From Lewinella sp050633125 (GTDB taxonomy: Bacteria; Bacteroidota; Bacteroidia; Chitinophagales; Saprospiraceae), in the NCBI RefSeq assembly GCF_050633125.1, contig NZ_JBOEFX010000112.1, forward strand, positions 5,962-69,961: 64,000 nt of DNA, in the 5' to 3' direction. The position numbers and the translations under genes were made by a program. Under the pieces are notes generated by a model, which did not search any database, was not told the DNA's origin, and saw nothing but the letters and a program-made list of their open reading frames with translations. Positions 52,232-61,450 of this stretch are shown here, piece after piece (position 1 is the stretch's first letter; the number at the start of each line of letters is the position of its first letter).

Positions 52232-53755
52232 ATGTATAAACAAACGCTTTTTTTCCTATTACTCATTGGCTCCCTCTTATTTGGTTGTACGACAACGCAA
52301 ACCGCCACAACCCAATCAACCCCGCCGGTAGAATTTGTAATTCTACAAATCAATGACGTTTACGAAATCGCCCCGCTGGAAGGTGGTAAGGTTGGCGGAT
52401 TAGCCAGGGTAGCAGGTTTACTCCGACAATTAGAGGCCGAAAACCCCAACACCATTGCGGTATTAGCAGGTGATTTTCTAAGTCCCTCTTTCATGGGAAC
52501 GCTAAAACTAGACAACGGCGAACGTATTGCTGGCCTCCAAATGGTAGAGGCCCTCAACGCAATGGGGCTTGATTATGCAACCTTTGGCAACCACGAGTTT
52601 GACCTTAAGAATGCTGAACTTCTTGAGAAACGCCTTGACCAAAGTGAGTTCGAGTACATGTCTACCAATGCCTATTGTGTAGACGGAGAGCAGCAACGAC
52701 CATTTCAGCAAAATGGCGTCTCTGTTCCTGAGTTCAGCACCTTCACTTTTGAACAAAATGGTACTACTTACAAATTAGGAATTGTAGGTGTAGTACTTCC
52801 TTTTGCGAAACCACCTTATGTAGGTTACAAAGACGTTGAAGCTACTTTTGCAGCTGCCGTAAAGACTGCCAGACAAGAAACTGATATCGTTATTGGACTA
52901 ACCCACCTAAGCGTCGATGGCGACGAAGCGCTGGCTGCTGCGGTACCTGGCTTGCCACTATTTATGGGAGGCCATGAACATGAAAATCTCAGCCGCTACG
53001 TAGGACAAACCGCCATCACCAAAGCGGATGCCAATGCCAAAACGGTATACATCCACCGCTTCACCTACTATCCCGACAGTAAGGTAACACAGTTGTTTTC
53101 GGAACTCGTCCCTATCGATGAATCAACTCCCGAAGATCCTGCTACCGCCGCTGTGGTTGGCAAATGGCAGGCTAAAATCGGAGACCTCATCAGCCAGATG
53201 GGATACGATGCCACTGCGGAATTGACCACCTTGGCTACGCCACTCAATGGTACAGAAGCCGCTACCCGTACCAGCCAGACCAATTATGGGCTCCTTACCA
53301 ACCAAGCCATCGCCAAAGCCTGGCCAGGGGCTGATGTGTACGCCTTCAACAGCGGATCACTCCGGCTAGATGACAACCTCTCAGGAGCTGTTACTGCCTA
53401 CGATGTACTACGCTCATTTCCCTACGGAGGGCCAATGGTGCGACTGAGTATGAAAGGTGATCAACTGGCCCGCCTGCTCAATACCGGCGAAACTACCAAC
53501 AGGGGGGAAGGCGGCTATCTCCAACGTTACCAAGCCGAAAAGAAAGGCAATAAGTGGATCGTAAACGGAAACCCGCTGGATAACACCAAAACCTACATAG
53601 TTGTTCTTCCTGAATTCATGGCTAAAGGATTCGAAGCTAATCTCGATTTCCTCAGCGAGTACACTTACGATAAGCTAGAAGAGTTTACTGCCAATGGTGA
53701 GACCGTGAAAAATGATATCCGGGATATGGTGATTTGGTATATGGGGGGGATGTAA
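52232..53755 (+). CDS. 5'-nucleotidase/metallophosphatase lipoprotein
   Basis: This is a 507-residue protein with a lipoprotein signal (MYKQTLFFLLLIGSLLFGC). The calcineurin-like domain has INDVYEIAPLEGG, VLAGDFLSPS, FGNHEFD and GGHEHEN metal-ligand motifs. The C-terminal half is the 5'-nucleotidase domain (YGLLTNQAIAKAWPGADVYAFNSGSLR, YDVLRSFPYGGPMVRLSM). It hydrolyses nucleotides in the periplasm or outside the cell. Confidence 0.93.
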   Translation: MYKQTLFFLLLIGSLLFGCTTTQTATTQSTPPVEFVILQINDVYEIAPLEGGKVGGLARVAGLLRQLEAENPNTIAVLAGDFLSPSFMGTLKLDNGERIAGLQMVEALNAMGLDYATFGNHEFDLKNAELLEKRLDQSEFEYMSTNAYCVDGEQQRPFQQNGVSVPEFSTFTFEQNGTTYKLGIVGVVLPFAKPPYVGYKDVEATFAAAVKTARQETDIVIGLTHLSVDGDEALAAAVPGLPLFMGGHEHENLSRYVGQTAITKADANAKTVYIHRFTYYPDSKVTQLFSELVPIDESTPEDPATAAVVGKWQAKIGDLISQMGYDATAELTTLATPLNGTEAATRTSQTNYGLLTNQAIAKAWPGADVYAFNSGSLRLDDNLSGAVTAYDVLRSFPYGGPMVRLSMKGDQLARLLNTGETTNRGEGGYLQRYQAEKKGNKWIVNGNPLDNTKTYIVVLPEFMAKGFEANLDFLSEYTYDKLEEFTANGETVKNDIRDMVIWYMGGM

Positions 53756-54242
53756 AAGAGGGTGGATTGCCAACCCTCAGCCTTTCTCATGCGACGGATT
53801 TTAACTCACGATTCATATATCTGAGCAAATGGTATCGATTTTCGCAGATGTTTTCCTGTTATCACTGTTCTAGCTCAGCTTGCTGGATATTGATCATGAC
53901 CTCTTGGACAAAGATAGCATCTGTTTTGCGATTGTACTGAATACATCGGCACTAATGACTTTTATACATGCTTTTCTTTTTTAGCGCCCCAAAGTACCCT
54001 CAATGATATCAGAGCAACGTAAACGTCCGGCTACTGCTTAACTGTTCTATCTCGGCAAGTGTATCTATCTATGCTTTTTAAGTCTCGAGTTATATAAGGT
54101 TGGGAGATATATTTCACGCTGTAGAAAACGCATTAACAATAAGATATATACTTTGAATGTTCTTCCGTAAAAAACTATGCATTATTATTATCTTTCAGTA
54201 AATGAGAATTGCTTTACGATTTCATAAACACGCAGAAAACTT
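53756..54242. other. intergenic region before STAND gene
   Basis: About 487 bases. A hairpin GAGGGTGG/CCAACCCTC (53758-53778) follows the 5'-nucleotidase stop and may terminate it. The rest is AT-rich and shows no confident gene. A short minus-strand frame near 53870-53950 has protein-like content (e.g. NRKTDAIFVQE) but no start, and could be a decayed remnant. Confidence 0.45.
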
Positions 54243-57200
54243 ATGTATGCAGGTGGAATAGCCGATAAGCTAGGAAACAGGTATGAGGCTATATTACTGG
54301 CAAATAAAGCCTTACATGTTCTTTCCGGAGAAAACCTTGACTGGATACGCTTCGAAGGTATCCCTGATGAATACAAAGGATTCGAATTTGCTACAGGTAA
54401 GGGTTCTGAAACTCGATGGTATCAAACAAAGATAACCTCATCTTCTGGAAACTGGACAATCAGAAAGTTAGAGAACGAAGGAGTTCTACAAGCTTTTGCT
54501 GAACGGCTTGATGCTGACTCAAACTGTTATTGTATTTTTGTTTCGGNNTTTGCCATTCTATCTAAAAAAGCTCGTACAGCAACTTCTTCAAATGAATATA
54601 TAGAATCCCTTCCTGAACAACAAAGGAAATGGGTTGCTGACATTTCTGATGCTTGGGTGGCTAATAACGACAAGACATACCAGCGATTGAAGAGAGTACG
54701 TTTTCAAGTGTGGCCGCAAAGTGAAATCGAGGCTGGTAATAGGACACTCATAAACCTATTGTTTTCAAAAAATCAACACAAGATATTTCCATTTCTACGA
54801 GACTTTTTAGAAGAAAATATCAACCAACCTTTAGATACGGAATTTCTACGGAATGCTTTAAGTGATAAGAAATTTGGATTTAGAAACTGGCAATTAGACC
54901 CTACTTTAAAAGCAACCATAAGAAAGCAGAATAAACGCTATCTAAGTACCTACATACCTTTTGGCGTTGGTGGCGAAAAAATCATTAGAAGAGAAACGGC
55001 CTCTATCATAAAGGAAATAGATGATGAAAGTGGCAAACAAATAATTCTCTTAACTGGAGTTGCTGGGTGTGGGAAGTCCGGCATTATTAGAGGGGTAATT
55101 GAACACTTGCAAAGCACTAAGTGCATCCATTTAGCTTTCAGGGTCGACCATTATCTGAATTGTAGTACTCCTGAAGAAATTTGCTCTAAACTTTTAGACA
55201 GAAATGAAAGTCCAGTCATCACTTTACAGGGAGTATCGGAAGATAAGCCGGGTGTTCTCATTGTTGACCAAGTTGATGCGGTTAGTGAAATATCAGGAAG
55301 AAACGGTGCTACGAAAAACGCAATACTAGAATTCCTTGATGGTATACATGAGTTAACAACGAAGATTATCTATGTATGCCGAGATTTTGATTTGGAAAAT
55401 GATGCTCGTTTTAGAACTCTTGCACAAAAAGATATAGTACTCAGGATAAAAGTCGATTTACTAGATTTTGAGAAGGATGTAATACCCATTCTGGAACGTA
55501 GAGGAGTCAATACAGGCACTTTTAGTAAAAGTCAAAAAGACTTGTTAAAGCTTCCTTTGAATCTCGCTTTGTTTTTAGAAATAGGGGACATATCACTCAA
55601 ATTTAAAAATCGTGATGACCTATTTGATGAGCTGATAAAGAAAAAGTCTAACGATTTAGTACAGCACAGTTGTCAGTGGTCATTAATGCAGCCTCTTATT
55701 CATGTGTCAACATGGATGAGTGAACATCAAAAACTCAGTGCTCCAATATCGATGCTGGATAACTATCCTCAAGCAATAAATATACTAGGATCAGAAAGCT
55801 TAATAGTAGTCACTGATAAAGAAGTTAACTTCTTTCACGAAAGTTTTTTCGATTACGTTTATGCAAGAAATTTTCTAAACTCTAACAAGTCGATTTTTGA
55901 GCTTATTAGCTCTGAGGAGCAACATCTTTTTCGTAGAACACAGGTTCGCCAAATCCTAGAAGTTTTGCGGCAGCATGATCGACTCAGGTACCTTCGAGAG
56001 CTAAAGAAGTTATTTAGTTTTGATGTCCGCTATCATATAAGAATTGCCGTTGCAAAGTGGTTAGGAACACTTACTGATCCTTCAGAACAGGAGTGTGATT
56101 TTGCTTATGAGTTTCAATCTGAAAAAGGTGGGTTTTCTCCTTTGGCACGCTCAATACTTTTAGGATCGGCGGGCTGGTTTGATATTCATTCTAAGTCAAG
56201 CTGGCTACTGACTATTTTGAATGGTAAAGATGAAGGAAAAAGAAATCTCGTATTACGATGGTTATTACAGATTGCGCATGAAAGACCGCAAGGTGTTACT
56301 GACGTGCTAAGGCTTTGGTGGGGGAAAGATTCCCGTCGCGCTTCGGAGTTGTTAAACAGAATCTCTTTCATAAGAGCAAAAGATATGGGTGACAAGGCTA
56401 AACCTATCGGAAGTTTATGTTGTGACCTGCTTGATTCCGTACCTGAAGGATTATTTGCTGATAAAACCATGCATAGAAGAGACTTTATCTTGCATTCATG
56501 GGCGACAGGAGACTTAGGTAATGGAGCAAATATTCTAAAATCTTATTTCAAATGTTGGTTTAAAGCTCATCCTGGCAAACAACCTTTCTATTATAACTCG
56601 ACACTTGAACGAGATTTACACACTCTATCCCAAGGAGCAAAAAGGAGTCCTTCAGAATTTATTTTGGGTATATTACAAACATTGGATTATTCCATAGACA
56701 TCATCAATAAAAATAATTGGGACACTACATTTTCTTCCTTTGAGGTCGGTAGCCGAGTAGGTGACGATCGCTTAGTTATTATATTGAAAGAGGCTTTATT
56801 GGATATAGCGGAATCTGCCCCTGAGTTAGCAATAGAATACTTGATACAACTTGAACCCAATAGGCATAAATTATATTTACATCTTCACCTCGAAACAGTT
56901 GTTGGTAATCCAGAATTTTTCAAAGATCACTTTCTGACTTTAACTGAGTATGAAGGAGTAATGTCAGCAGGCAATAAAGGTGTAGAATGGCGTTCGTTTG
57001 CAAGAGCAGCCAAGTCGATCTTACCTTATACTAATGATGAAGAAAGAGGATTCATTGAAAAGAAGATAGCTACTTACAGGCCAGAACTAGATGATATAAA
57101 AAAAATACTAAATGAAAACATTGGTGAGAATTATAAAAAATGGGCTCTAGACCAACTGAAGCGGTCAGGGTTTGAGCAGTGGTGTATCCTAGAAGAAATA

Positions 57201-58778
57201 GGCATTGACCATATACCTTTCTCTTTGAAACGCTTATTGAAAGAATTGAGGAGGAAATTTATTAATGAAGAAATCGCATCCCCTAGTAAATCAGTTGTCA
57301 TCAGAGGTATTTATTCTCCGATACCTATTAAACATGCTCGATTCATGACAAATCAGCAATGGCTTAAAGCAATTGAAAAATATCAAAATCATAGAGATTG
57401 GAGAGGTAGACATGATAATGGAGGAGTAGAAGAATTAAGCAATGTATTAGGAGAATGTACAAAGGAAAGCCCTGATCGCTTTGTTCATGTATTTCGGGCA
57501 CTTTCTCATGGCACAAATACATTGTATCCAAGTAAAATATTGTACGGTATAGGTCAGAGCAAAGGATGTAAGTTGGAAAACATCAAACTCATTATTGATT
57601 GTGCAGAAGATTACCCTGATCGACCCTTTGGGAAAGAAATATGCAATATCATTGCTCAATATCCTCTCGTTTGTGAAGAAAAAAAATACCTTAAAATACT
57701 TATTGATTATGGGGTTAATGAAACAGTAAATGACGAAGATATATTCACCAAAGATGAGGATGAAAAGAAAGATGAAGAAGTAAGCGGTATCCAGGATTTT
57801 ACAAGATATATGCAACGGGCATCTATTCCAGGTATGAATTCTGTACGAGGGGCCGCCGTAAGAGCATTGACTCAAGTATATTGGAAGTTTCCAAAATATT
57901 CGGCACAGGTCGAAAAGTTCATCTTGAATCGGATTGATAAAGAGACATCAACGAGCGTTCGTTGCACGATACTTGAATTGCTTCTTCCTGTTTACAACCA
58001 TAGTAAAAAGAAATGTGCGGAATGTTTTCATGATCTCGTTAAGCAAAGTAAAAGCGAAGAAGATGAAGTTATTATTTTGACATCTTTTAATGGTGTTAAG
58101 CTATTAAGACATCTTTTACCTTTGACTCCAGTTCTCAGTAATAATTTGATAGATATTCTGATACGATCTAGAGACAAAAAAGCTCGATTAATTGGAGCTT
58201 GGGTAATATTTGTCATGAGGTACGAACAAGAAGAATATGAGGGGCTTTACGAGATGTTACTAGATATCAGTGATGAGCACCGAAGAATAGCTGCTGAAGT
58301 AGCTGCACAATGGTTCTCAGAAGTAGAATTTCAAGATAAAGCAGTTGAACACTTGAAACGTTTTTTTAATGATAGAGACGAAACCGTTCGTAAAAACGCA
58401 TCAGTCGTTTTTGGACAAATCCCAGTTAATCAAGTATATAAGCATATAGACTTGATAGAGGCTTATATATCATCAAATGCATCTTTAGATGATATGGCCT
58501 ATTTTTTAGATTTACTCAAAAATGCAACGGTCAACGTAAGCGAGTATGTTATTCTCTGTGCAGAAAAAATGATCGTTGACTTGAAAGAGGTAGAAAATTT
58601 CAATCAGTTCACCACCCACGGAAACCTTTCGTCACTCGAAGAACTGATCAAGAATGGATATGCTGCATCAGAGTATGACCCAGAACTAAGACAAAGATAC
58701 CTTAATATTATCGACGATCTTCTTCAGATGGAAGTGTATTGGGGCGAAAGAATGGTAGCCTCTCATGATCGGCATTAA
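54243..58778 (+). CDS. STAND NTPase with Cap4/DUF4297-like N-terminal nuclease domain (Avs-like)
   Basis: This 1511-residue protein runs through two N (54547-54548) in frame. Residues about 1-110 resemble a PD-(D/E)XK-type Cap4/DUF4297 nuclease: LGNRYEAILLANKALHVLSG, Glu38, acidic E48, and YQTK (Gln61-Lys63). Residues about 230-560 are a STAND/NACHT-type P-loop NTPase: Walker A GVAGCGKS (272-279), Walker B VLIVDQ (338-343), followed by a winged-helix motif HESFFDYVYARNF. The C-terminal 900 residues are helical repeats resembling HEAT/TPR arrays, the usual sensor region of Avs/bNACHT defence proteins. The gene is much more AT-rich than neighbours and stands alone with AT-rich flanks. I infer horizontally acquired anti-phage defence. 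Confidence 0.82.
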   Translation: MYAGGIADKLGNRYEAILLANKALHVLSGENLDWIRFEGIPDEYKGFEFATGKGSETRWYQTKITSSSGNWTIRKLENEGVLQAFAERLDADSNCYCIFVSXFAILSKKARTATSSNEYIESLPEQQRKWVADISDAWVANNDKTYQRLKRVRFQVWPQSEIEAGNRTLINLLFSKNQHKIFPFLRDFLEENINQPLDTEFLRNALSDKKFGFRNWQLDPTLKATIRKQNKRYLSTYIPFGVGGEKIIRRETASIIKEIDDESGKQIILLTGVAGCGKSGIIRGVIEHLQSTKCIHLAFRVDHYLNCSTPEEICSKLLDRNESPVITLQGVSEDKPGVLIVDQVDAVSEISGRNGATKNAILEFLDGIHELTTKIIYVCRDFDLENDARFRTLAQKDIVLRIKVDLLDFEKDVIPILERRGVNTGTFSKSQKDLLKLPLNLALFLEIGDISLKFKNRDDLFDELIKKKSNDLVQHSCQWSLMQPLIHVSTWMSEHQKLSAPISMLDNYPQAINILGSESLIVVTDKEVNFFHESFFDYVYARNFLNSNKSIFELISSEEQHLFRRTQVRQILEVLRQHDRLRYLRELKKLFSFDVRYHIRIAVAKWLGTLTDPSEQECDFAYEFQSEKGGFSPLARSILLGSAGWFDIHSKSSWLLTILNGKDEGKRNLVLRWLLQIAHERPQGVTDVLRLWWGKDSRRASELLNRISFIRAKDMGDKAKPIGSLCCDLLDSVPEGLFADKTMHRRDFILHSWATGDLGNGANILKSYFKCWFKAHPGKQPFYYNSTLERDLHTLSQGAKRSPSEFILGILQTLDYSIDIINKNNWDTTFSSFEVGSRVGDDRLVIILKEALLDIAESAPELAIEYLIQLEPNRHKLYLHLHLETVVGNPEFFKDHFLTLTEYEGVMSAGNKGVEWRSFARAAKSILPYTNDEERGFIEKKIATYRPELDDIKKILNENIGENYKKWALDQLKRSGFEQWCILEEIGIDHIPFSLKRLLKELRRKFINEEIASPSKSVVIRGIYSPIPIKHARFMTNQQWLKAIEKYQNHRDWRGRHDNGGVEELSNVLGECTKESPDRFVHVFRALSHGTNTLYPSKILYGIGQSKGCKLENIKLIIDCAEDYPDRPFGKEICNIIAQYPLVCEEKKYLKILIDYGVNETVNDEDIFTKDEDEKKDEEVSGIQDFTRYMQRASIPGMNSVRGAAVRALTQVYWKFPKYSAQVEKFILNRIDKETSTSVRCTILELLLPVYNHSKKKCAECFHDLVKQSKSEEDEVIILTSFNGVKLLRHLLPLTPVLSNNLIDILIRSRDKKARLIGAWVIFVMRYEQEEYEGLYEMLLDISDEHRRIAAEVAAQWFSEVEFQDKAVEHLKRFFNDRDETVRKNASVVFGQIPVNQVYKHIDLIEAYISSNASLDDMAYFLDLLKNATVNVSEYVILCAEKMIVDLKEVENFNQFTTHGNLSSLEELIKNGYAASEYDPELRQRYLNIIDDLLQMEVYWGERMVASHDRH

Positions 58779-59146
58779 AAAATGGGTTGAAATTATTTCT
58801 GCTAGAAGATATTAACAACATATCCTATAAATATAATATGTACGCTGCCCAATCTAATGCTTTATCTGACGCGACAGTTTTTAGCGCTCTTGACAAGCTA
58901 GATTGCTCGGTAAAGTTGCCCTCAGTCTGTTGCACAGGCTTTATAAAAAAATGACGCCTCTATTTTTCGCCCCGTAAAGCAGAAAACGCAGCGCGTTGGC
59001 GAGGCTTTTCAACGCTGCGAGGCGGGAAAAGAGCACGTCAAAATTCACAAATCCTGGGTTGGAGGACTATACTCCATCACTTAACAGAAAGTCCAGCCTG
59101 AACTACATTGTGTCTCCTTCTGTTACTTTTCTTAAATACAAACCCC
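58779..59146. other. intergenic region after STAND gene with GC-rich palindrome
   Basis: About 368 bases. It contains the 12-mer CGCCCCGTAAAG (58968-58979), also found in the element at 63615, and an imperfect hairpin (CGCAGCG...TTG with CAACGCTGCG, 58987-59019). Nothing else supportable was seen. Confidence 0.55.
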
Positions 59147-59938
59147 ATGCCCGAACTCCCCGAGGTCAACACCTTTAAGCAATATTTTGATGCAGCTGCC
59201 TTGCAACAAACCATCATGCAGGTAGATGTCTCTGATGACAAGATTATCCGCAGTTCTGACGGGGCTACTTTTGCAGAAAAGCTGGCCGGGCGCACTTTCG
59301 TTAGTTCCATCCGGCGAGGTAAATATCTTTTTGCTGATCTCGATAACGGCCATAGTGTTTTGCTTCATTTCGGAATGACGGGAGACCTTAAACTTTATCA
59401 AGAGGAGGAAGATCGCCCTCGTTTTGAGCGTTTCGCTTTTGTCTTTCAGGACGGAAATCGTCTGGGGTTTGAAGACATGCGGAAGTTTGCCCGTATCAAT
59501 TACCTCGAAGATCGGGACGCATTTATCATTGAAAAGAAATTGGGGCCGGATGCGCTGGTCATTGGTGAAACCGAGTTCCTGACAGCAATGAAAGGCAAGA
59601 AAACCAATATCAAGGCTTTCCTTTTGGATCAATCAAACCTGGCTGGTGTGGGCAACCTCTATGCGGATGAGGTTCTGTTCCAAACCAGGGTTCATCCCGC
59701 GAGTACCGTAGCTAAAATCCCATTGAAAAAGCGGAAAGAAATCTTTGCTAAAACACAGGAAGTCCTCCACGAAGCCGTAGAGAAAGCTCCTTATTACAAA
59801 CAATACGAAGAAGATTGGTTTTGGAATAAATGGCGCTTCGATGGCCATTTGGCACCTGACGGAAAAAGTAAAGTAGAAAGTGGAAAAATTGCGGGGAGAA
59901 CAACATACTGGGCAAAGCCTTGGCAACGGAAGTATTAA
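59147..59938 (+). CDS. Fpg/Nei-family DNA glycosylase without zinc finger
   Basis: This is a 263-residue protein starting at MPELPEVNTF (Pro2 and Glu3 catalytic residues). The core has GMTGDL and GNLYADEVLF (helix-two-turn-helix motif). The usual C-terminal zinc finger (CxxC..CxxC) is absent: the region reads GRTTYWAKPWQRKY, keeping the GRTT(Y/F) loop but with no Cys in the whole protein. This recalls zinc-less fingers known in some Nei-family members. Its substrate range cannot be told from sequence. Confidence 0.92.
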   Translation: MPELPEVNTFKQYFDAAALQQTIMQVDVSDDKIIRSSDGATFAEKLAGRTFVSSIRRGKYLFADLDNGHSVLLHFGMTGDLKLYQEEEDRPRFERFAFVFQDGNRLGFEDMRKFARINYLEDRDAFIIEKKLGPDALVIGETEFLTAMKGKKTNIKAFLLDQSNLAGVGNLYADEVLFQTRVHPASTVAKIPLKKRKEIFAKTQEVLHEAVEKAPYYKQYEEDWFWNKWRFDGHLAPDGKSKVESGKIAGRTTYWAKPWQRKY

Positions 59939-60105
59939 GGCCGCGGATATTCATTGAGTACATACAAATCAGCAAGCTCTTCTTCTTCCGTTACCGTTTG
60001 CTCTTCAGCCGTTTGCTCCGTAGCTGGTTGACGTACGCAAGTAAGTACCAAGGCTGGGCCTACCAACAAACATACCAAAACGAAAGTGTCAAGAAGTTTA
60101 CGCAT
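59935..60105 (-). CDS. small lipoprotein (56 residues)
   Basis: A minus-strand frame from ATG 60103-60105 to TAA 59935-59937 gives a hydrophobic N-terminus (KLLDTFVLVCLLVGPALVLTC, lipobox-like ending with Thr-Cys) and an acidic tail (EEQTVTEEEELADLYVLNEYP). The stop overlaps the Fpg stop tail-to-tail. It is too short to be certain but looks like a small lipoprotein. No homologue is recognised. Confidence 0.55.
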   Translation of the reverse strand: MRKLLDTFVLVCLLVGPALVLTCVRQPATEQTAEEQTVTEEEELADLYVLNEYPRP

Positions 60106-60250
60106 TGCTCTGTGATTTGTAGCTATTGACGTTCTCAGGTCACTTTTGGTACTCCCTTTCCTCCCCTTTAATCCTTCCCTAACGCGTTTTTAAGACTTTT
60201 TAACGAAATCATCATCCAATTAACGGGTATAAAACCTGCTGGGATTTTTC

Positions 60251-60258
60251 TACCTTTG
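60251..60258 (+). promoter_or_regulatory. -7 box of enoyl-CoA hydratase gene
   Basis: TACCTTTG matches TAnnTTTG and overlaps nearly with the start of the palindrome at 60260-60275; the ATG is 20 bases downstream of the box. Confidence 0.5.
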
Positions 60259-60259
60259 C

Positions 60260-60275
60260 GAACGAACATTCATTC
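60260..60275 (+). promoter_or_regulatory. TetR-type palindrome at enoyl-CoA hydratase start
   Basis: GAACGAA-CA-TTCATTC is a near-perfect 16-base palindrome (GAAYGAA arms) lying just after the -7 box and 2 bases before the ATG. This shape is typical of TetR-family regulators of fatty-acid genes such as FadR or AcrR types. Confidence 0.5.
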
Positions 60276-60277
60276 GT

Positions 60278-61048
60278 ATGGAAGACAAAACACTTTTAGG
60301 ACAGATCGATACGCAGCTTGAAGAAGGGGTAGCTATTATCACTTTTTCGCACCCTGCGCATAACAGCCTTCCGGGGCGTTTATTGGCGCAGTTGCGTGAT
60401 GCTATCCGCCAAGCTGGCACCAATACCGAATGCCGGGTAATCATTCTCAAAAGTGGTGGCAACCGTACTTTTTGTGCTGGTGCCAGTTTTGATGAATTGA
60501 TGGCAATCAGCGATTTTGCCGCTGGCAAGGAATTTTTTCTCGGTTTCGCACAAGTTATTAATGCCTTGCGGGAATGCCCCAAATTTGTCATTGGTAGTGT
60601 CCAAGGAAAGACGATTGGTGGAGGTGTAGGACTTGCAGCGGCAACGGATTATTGTCTGGCCACTACTTTTGCTGCCGTAAAACTGAGTGAATTGGCCATC
60701 GGTATTGGACCCTTCGTCGTCGGCCCTGCTGTTGCACGTAAAGTTGGACAGAGCGCCTTTCAGCAACTGGCCATCAACGCTACGGCTTTTCAAACAGCAG
60801 AATGGGCACGCGAAAAAGGCTTGTTTGCCGAAGTATTCCCCAACATTGAAGAGCTAGATGCTGCTGTGCTTAAGCTCGCTCAGCAACTCGCTCAATCAAG
60901 CCCTGAGGCAATGAAGGAGCTTAAAAGAATCAGCTGGGAAGGTACCGAAAACTGGAATGAACTACTGGACACCCGCGCTGCAATAAGTGGAGAGCTGGTA
61001 CTGTCAGACTTTACCAGGAATGCAATTGCCGCTTTTAAGAATAAATAG
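60278..61048 (+). CDS. enoyl-CoA hydratase/isomerase family protein
   Basis: This 256-residue crotonase-fold protein has the CoA-binding loop GNRTFCAGASFDEL and the catalytic-loop region VQGKTIGGGVGLAAATDYCLAT. The usual Glu residues of hydratases are not clearly in the expected places (ASFDEL, then SELAIG), so the reaction could be hydration, isomerisation or another crotonase reaction. The length is typical. It is followed after 21 bases by a small gene. Confidence 0.88.
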   Translation: MEDKTLLGQIDTQLEEGVAIITFSHPAHNSLPGRLLAQLRDAIRQAGTNTECRVIILKSGGNRTFCAGASFDELMAISDFAAGKEFFLGFAQVINALRECPKFVIGSVQGKTIGGGVGLAAATDYCLATTFAAVKLSELAIGIGPFVVGPAVARKVGQSAFQQLAINATAFQTAEWAREKGLFAEVFPNIEELDAAVLKLAQQLAQSSPEAMKELKRISWEGTENWNELLDTRAAISGELVLSDFTRNAIAAFKNK

Positions 61049-61069
61049 AGCGTAAGTTCCCTCCGATCG

Positions 61070-61318
61070 ATGTCCAAAGATAATTTGCTAAAGGTTTTTT
61101 TAAATACTGTGGAAGAGCAACTGACAAGCGGCAAGCCCCCTTTTGTTCAGAACACCCTCTGGCGGCTCGTAAAAATGGGCTATACGCAGAAAGAAGCTAA
61201 ATCCATGATGGCAGGCGTGATGGCCCACCAGATGGCAGATTCTATTTTAGGAGACACTCCTTTTAACCAACTGCAATATCAACTGCTTCTAGAGAAACTC
61301 CCAAAATTACCCCAGTGA
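61070..61318 (+). CDS. small protein resembling DUF1841 C-terminal part
   Basis: This 82-residue protein has a motif FVQNTLWRLVKMGYTQKEAKSMMAGVMAHQMADSILGDTPFN, resembling DUF1841-type proteins (WRLV..GY...EA). The function is unknown. It starts 21 bases after the enoyl-CoA hydratase and is probably co-transcribed. Confidence 0.6.
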   Translation: MSKDNLLKVFLNTVEEQLTSGKPPFVQNTLWRLVKMGYTQKEAKSMMAGVMAHQMADSILGDTPFNQLQYQLLLEKLPKLPQ

Positions 61319-61385
61319 GGTTGATCAAATTACCTGCTCCCATTGTTACACCAATGATTTTTCATTTGCCCATACAATGGGTATA

Positions 61386-61431
61386 GCGCACAAAAATAAG
61401 TTGAGCATTCATTTTTGTGCTGTTCCTAACC
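61386..61431 (+). repeat. hairpin leader element, copy 2
   Basis: GCACAAAAAT pairs with ATTTTTGTGC (about 61388-61397 and 61411-61420), followed by TGTTCCTAACC. The element ends about 20 bases before the ATG at 61451. Similar copies lie at 29451-29497, 51191-51231 and 21761-21795 (minus). Confidence 0.6.
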
Positions 61432-61450
61432 AAGCATATTTTCCTTAACC

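Noticed and set aside
53734..53940. 68-residue plus-strand frame and a minus-strand frame with NRKTDAIFVQE near 53870-53950
   Set aside because: Neither has a supported start or recognisable family. The minus-strand one could be a decayed remnant but is too short to call.
54243..58778. Reading the AT-rich STAND gene as a prophage or insertion sequence
   Set aside because: No integrase, transposase, attachment-site repeats or phage structural genes flank it.
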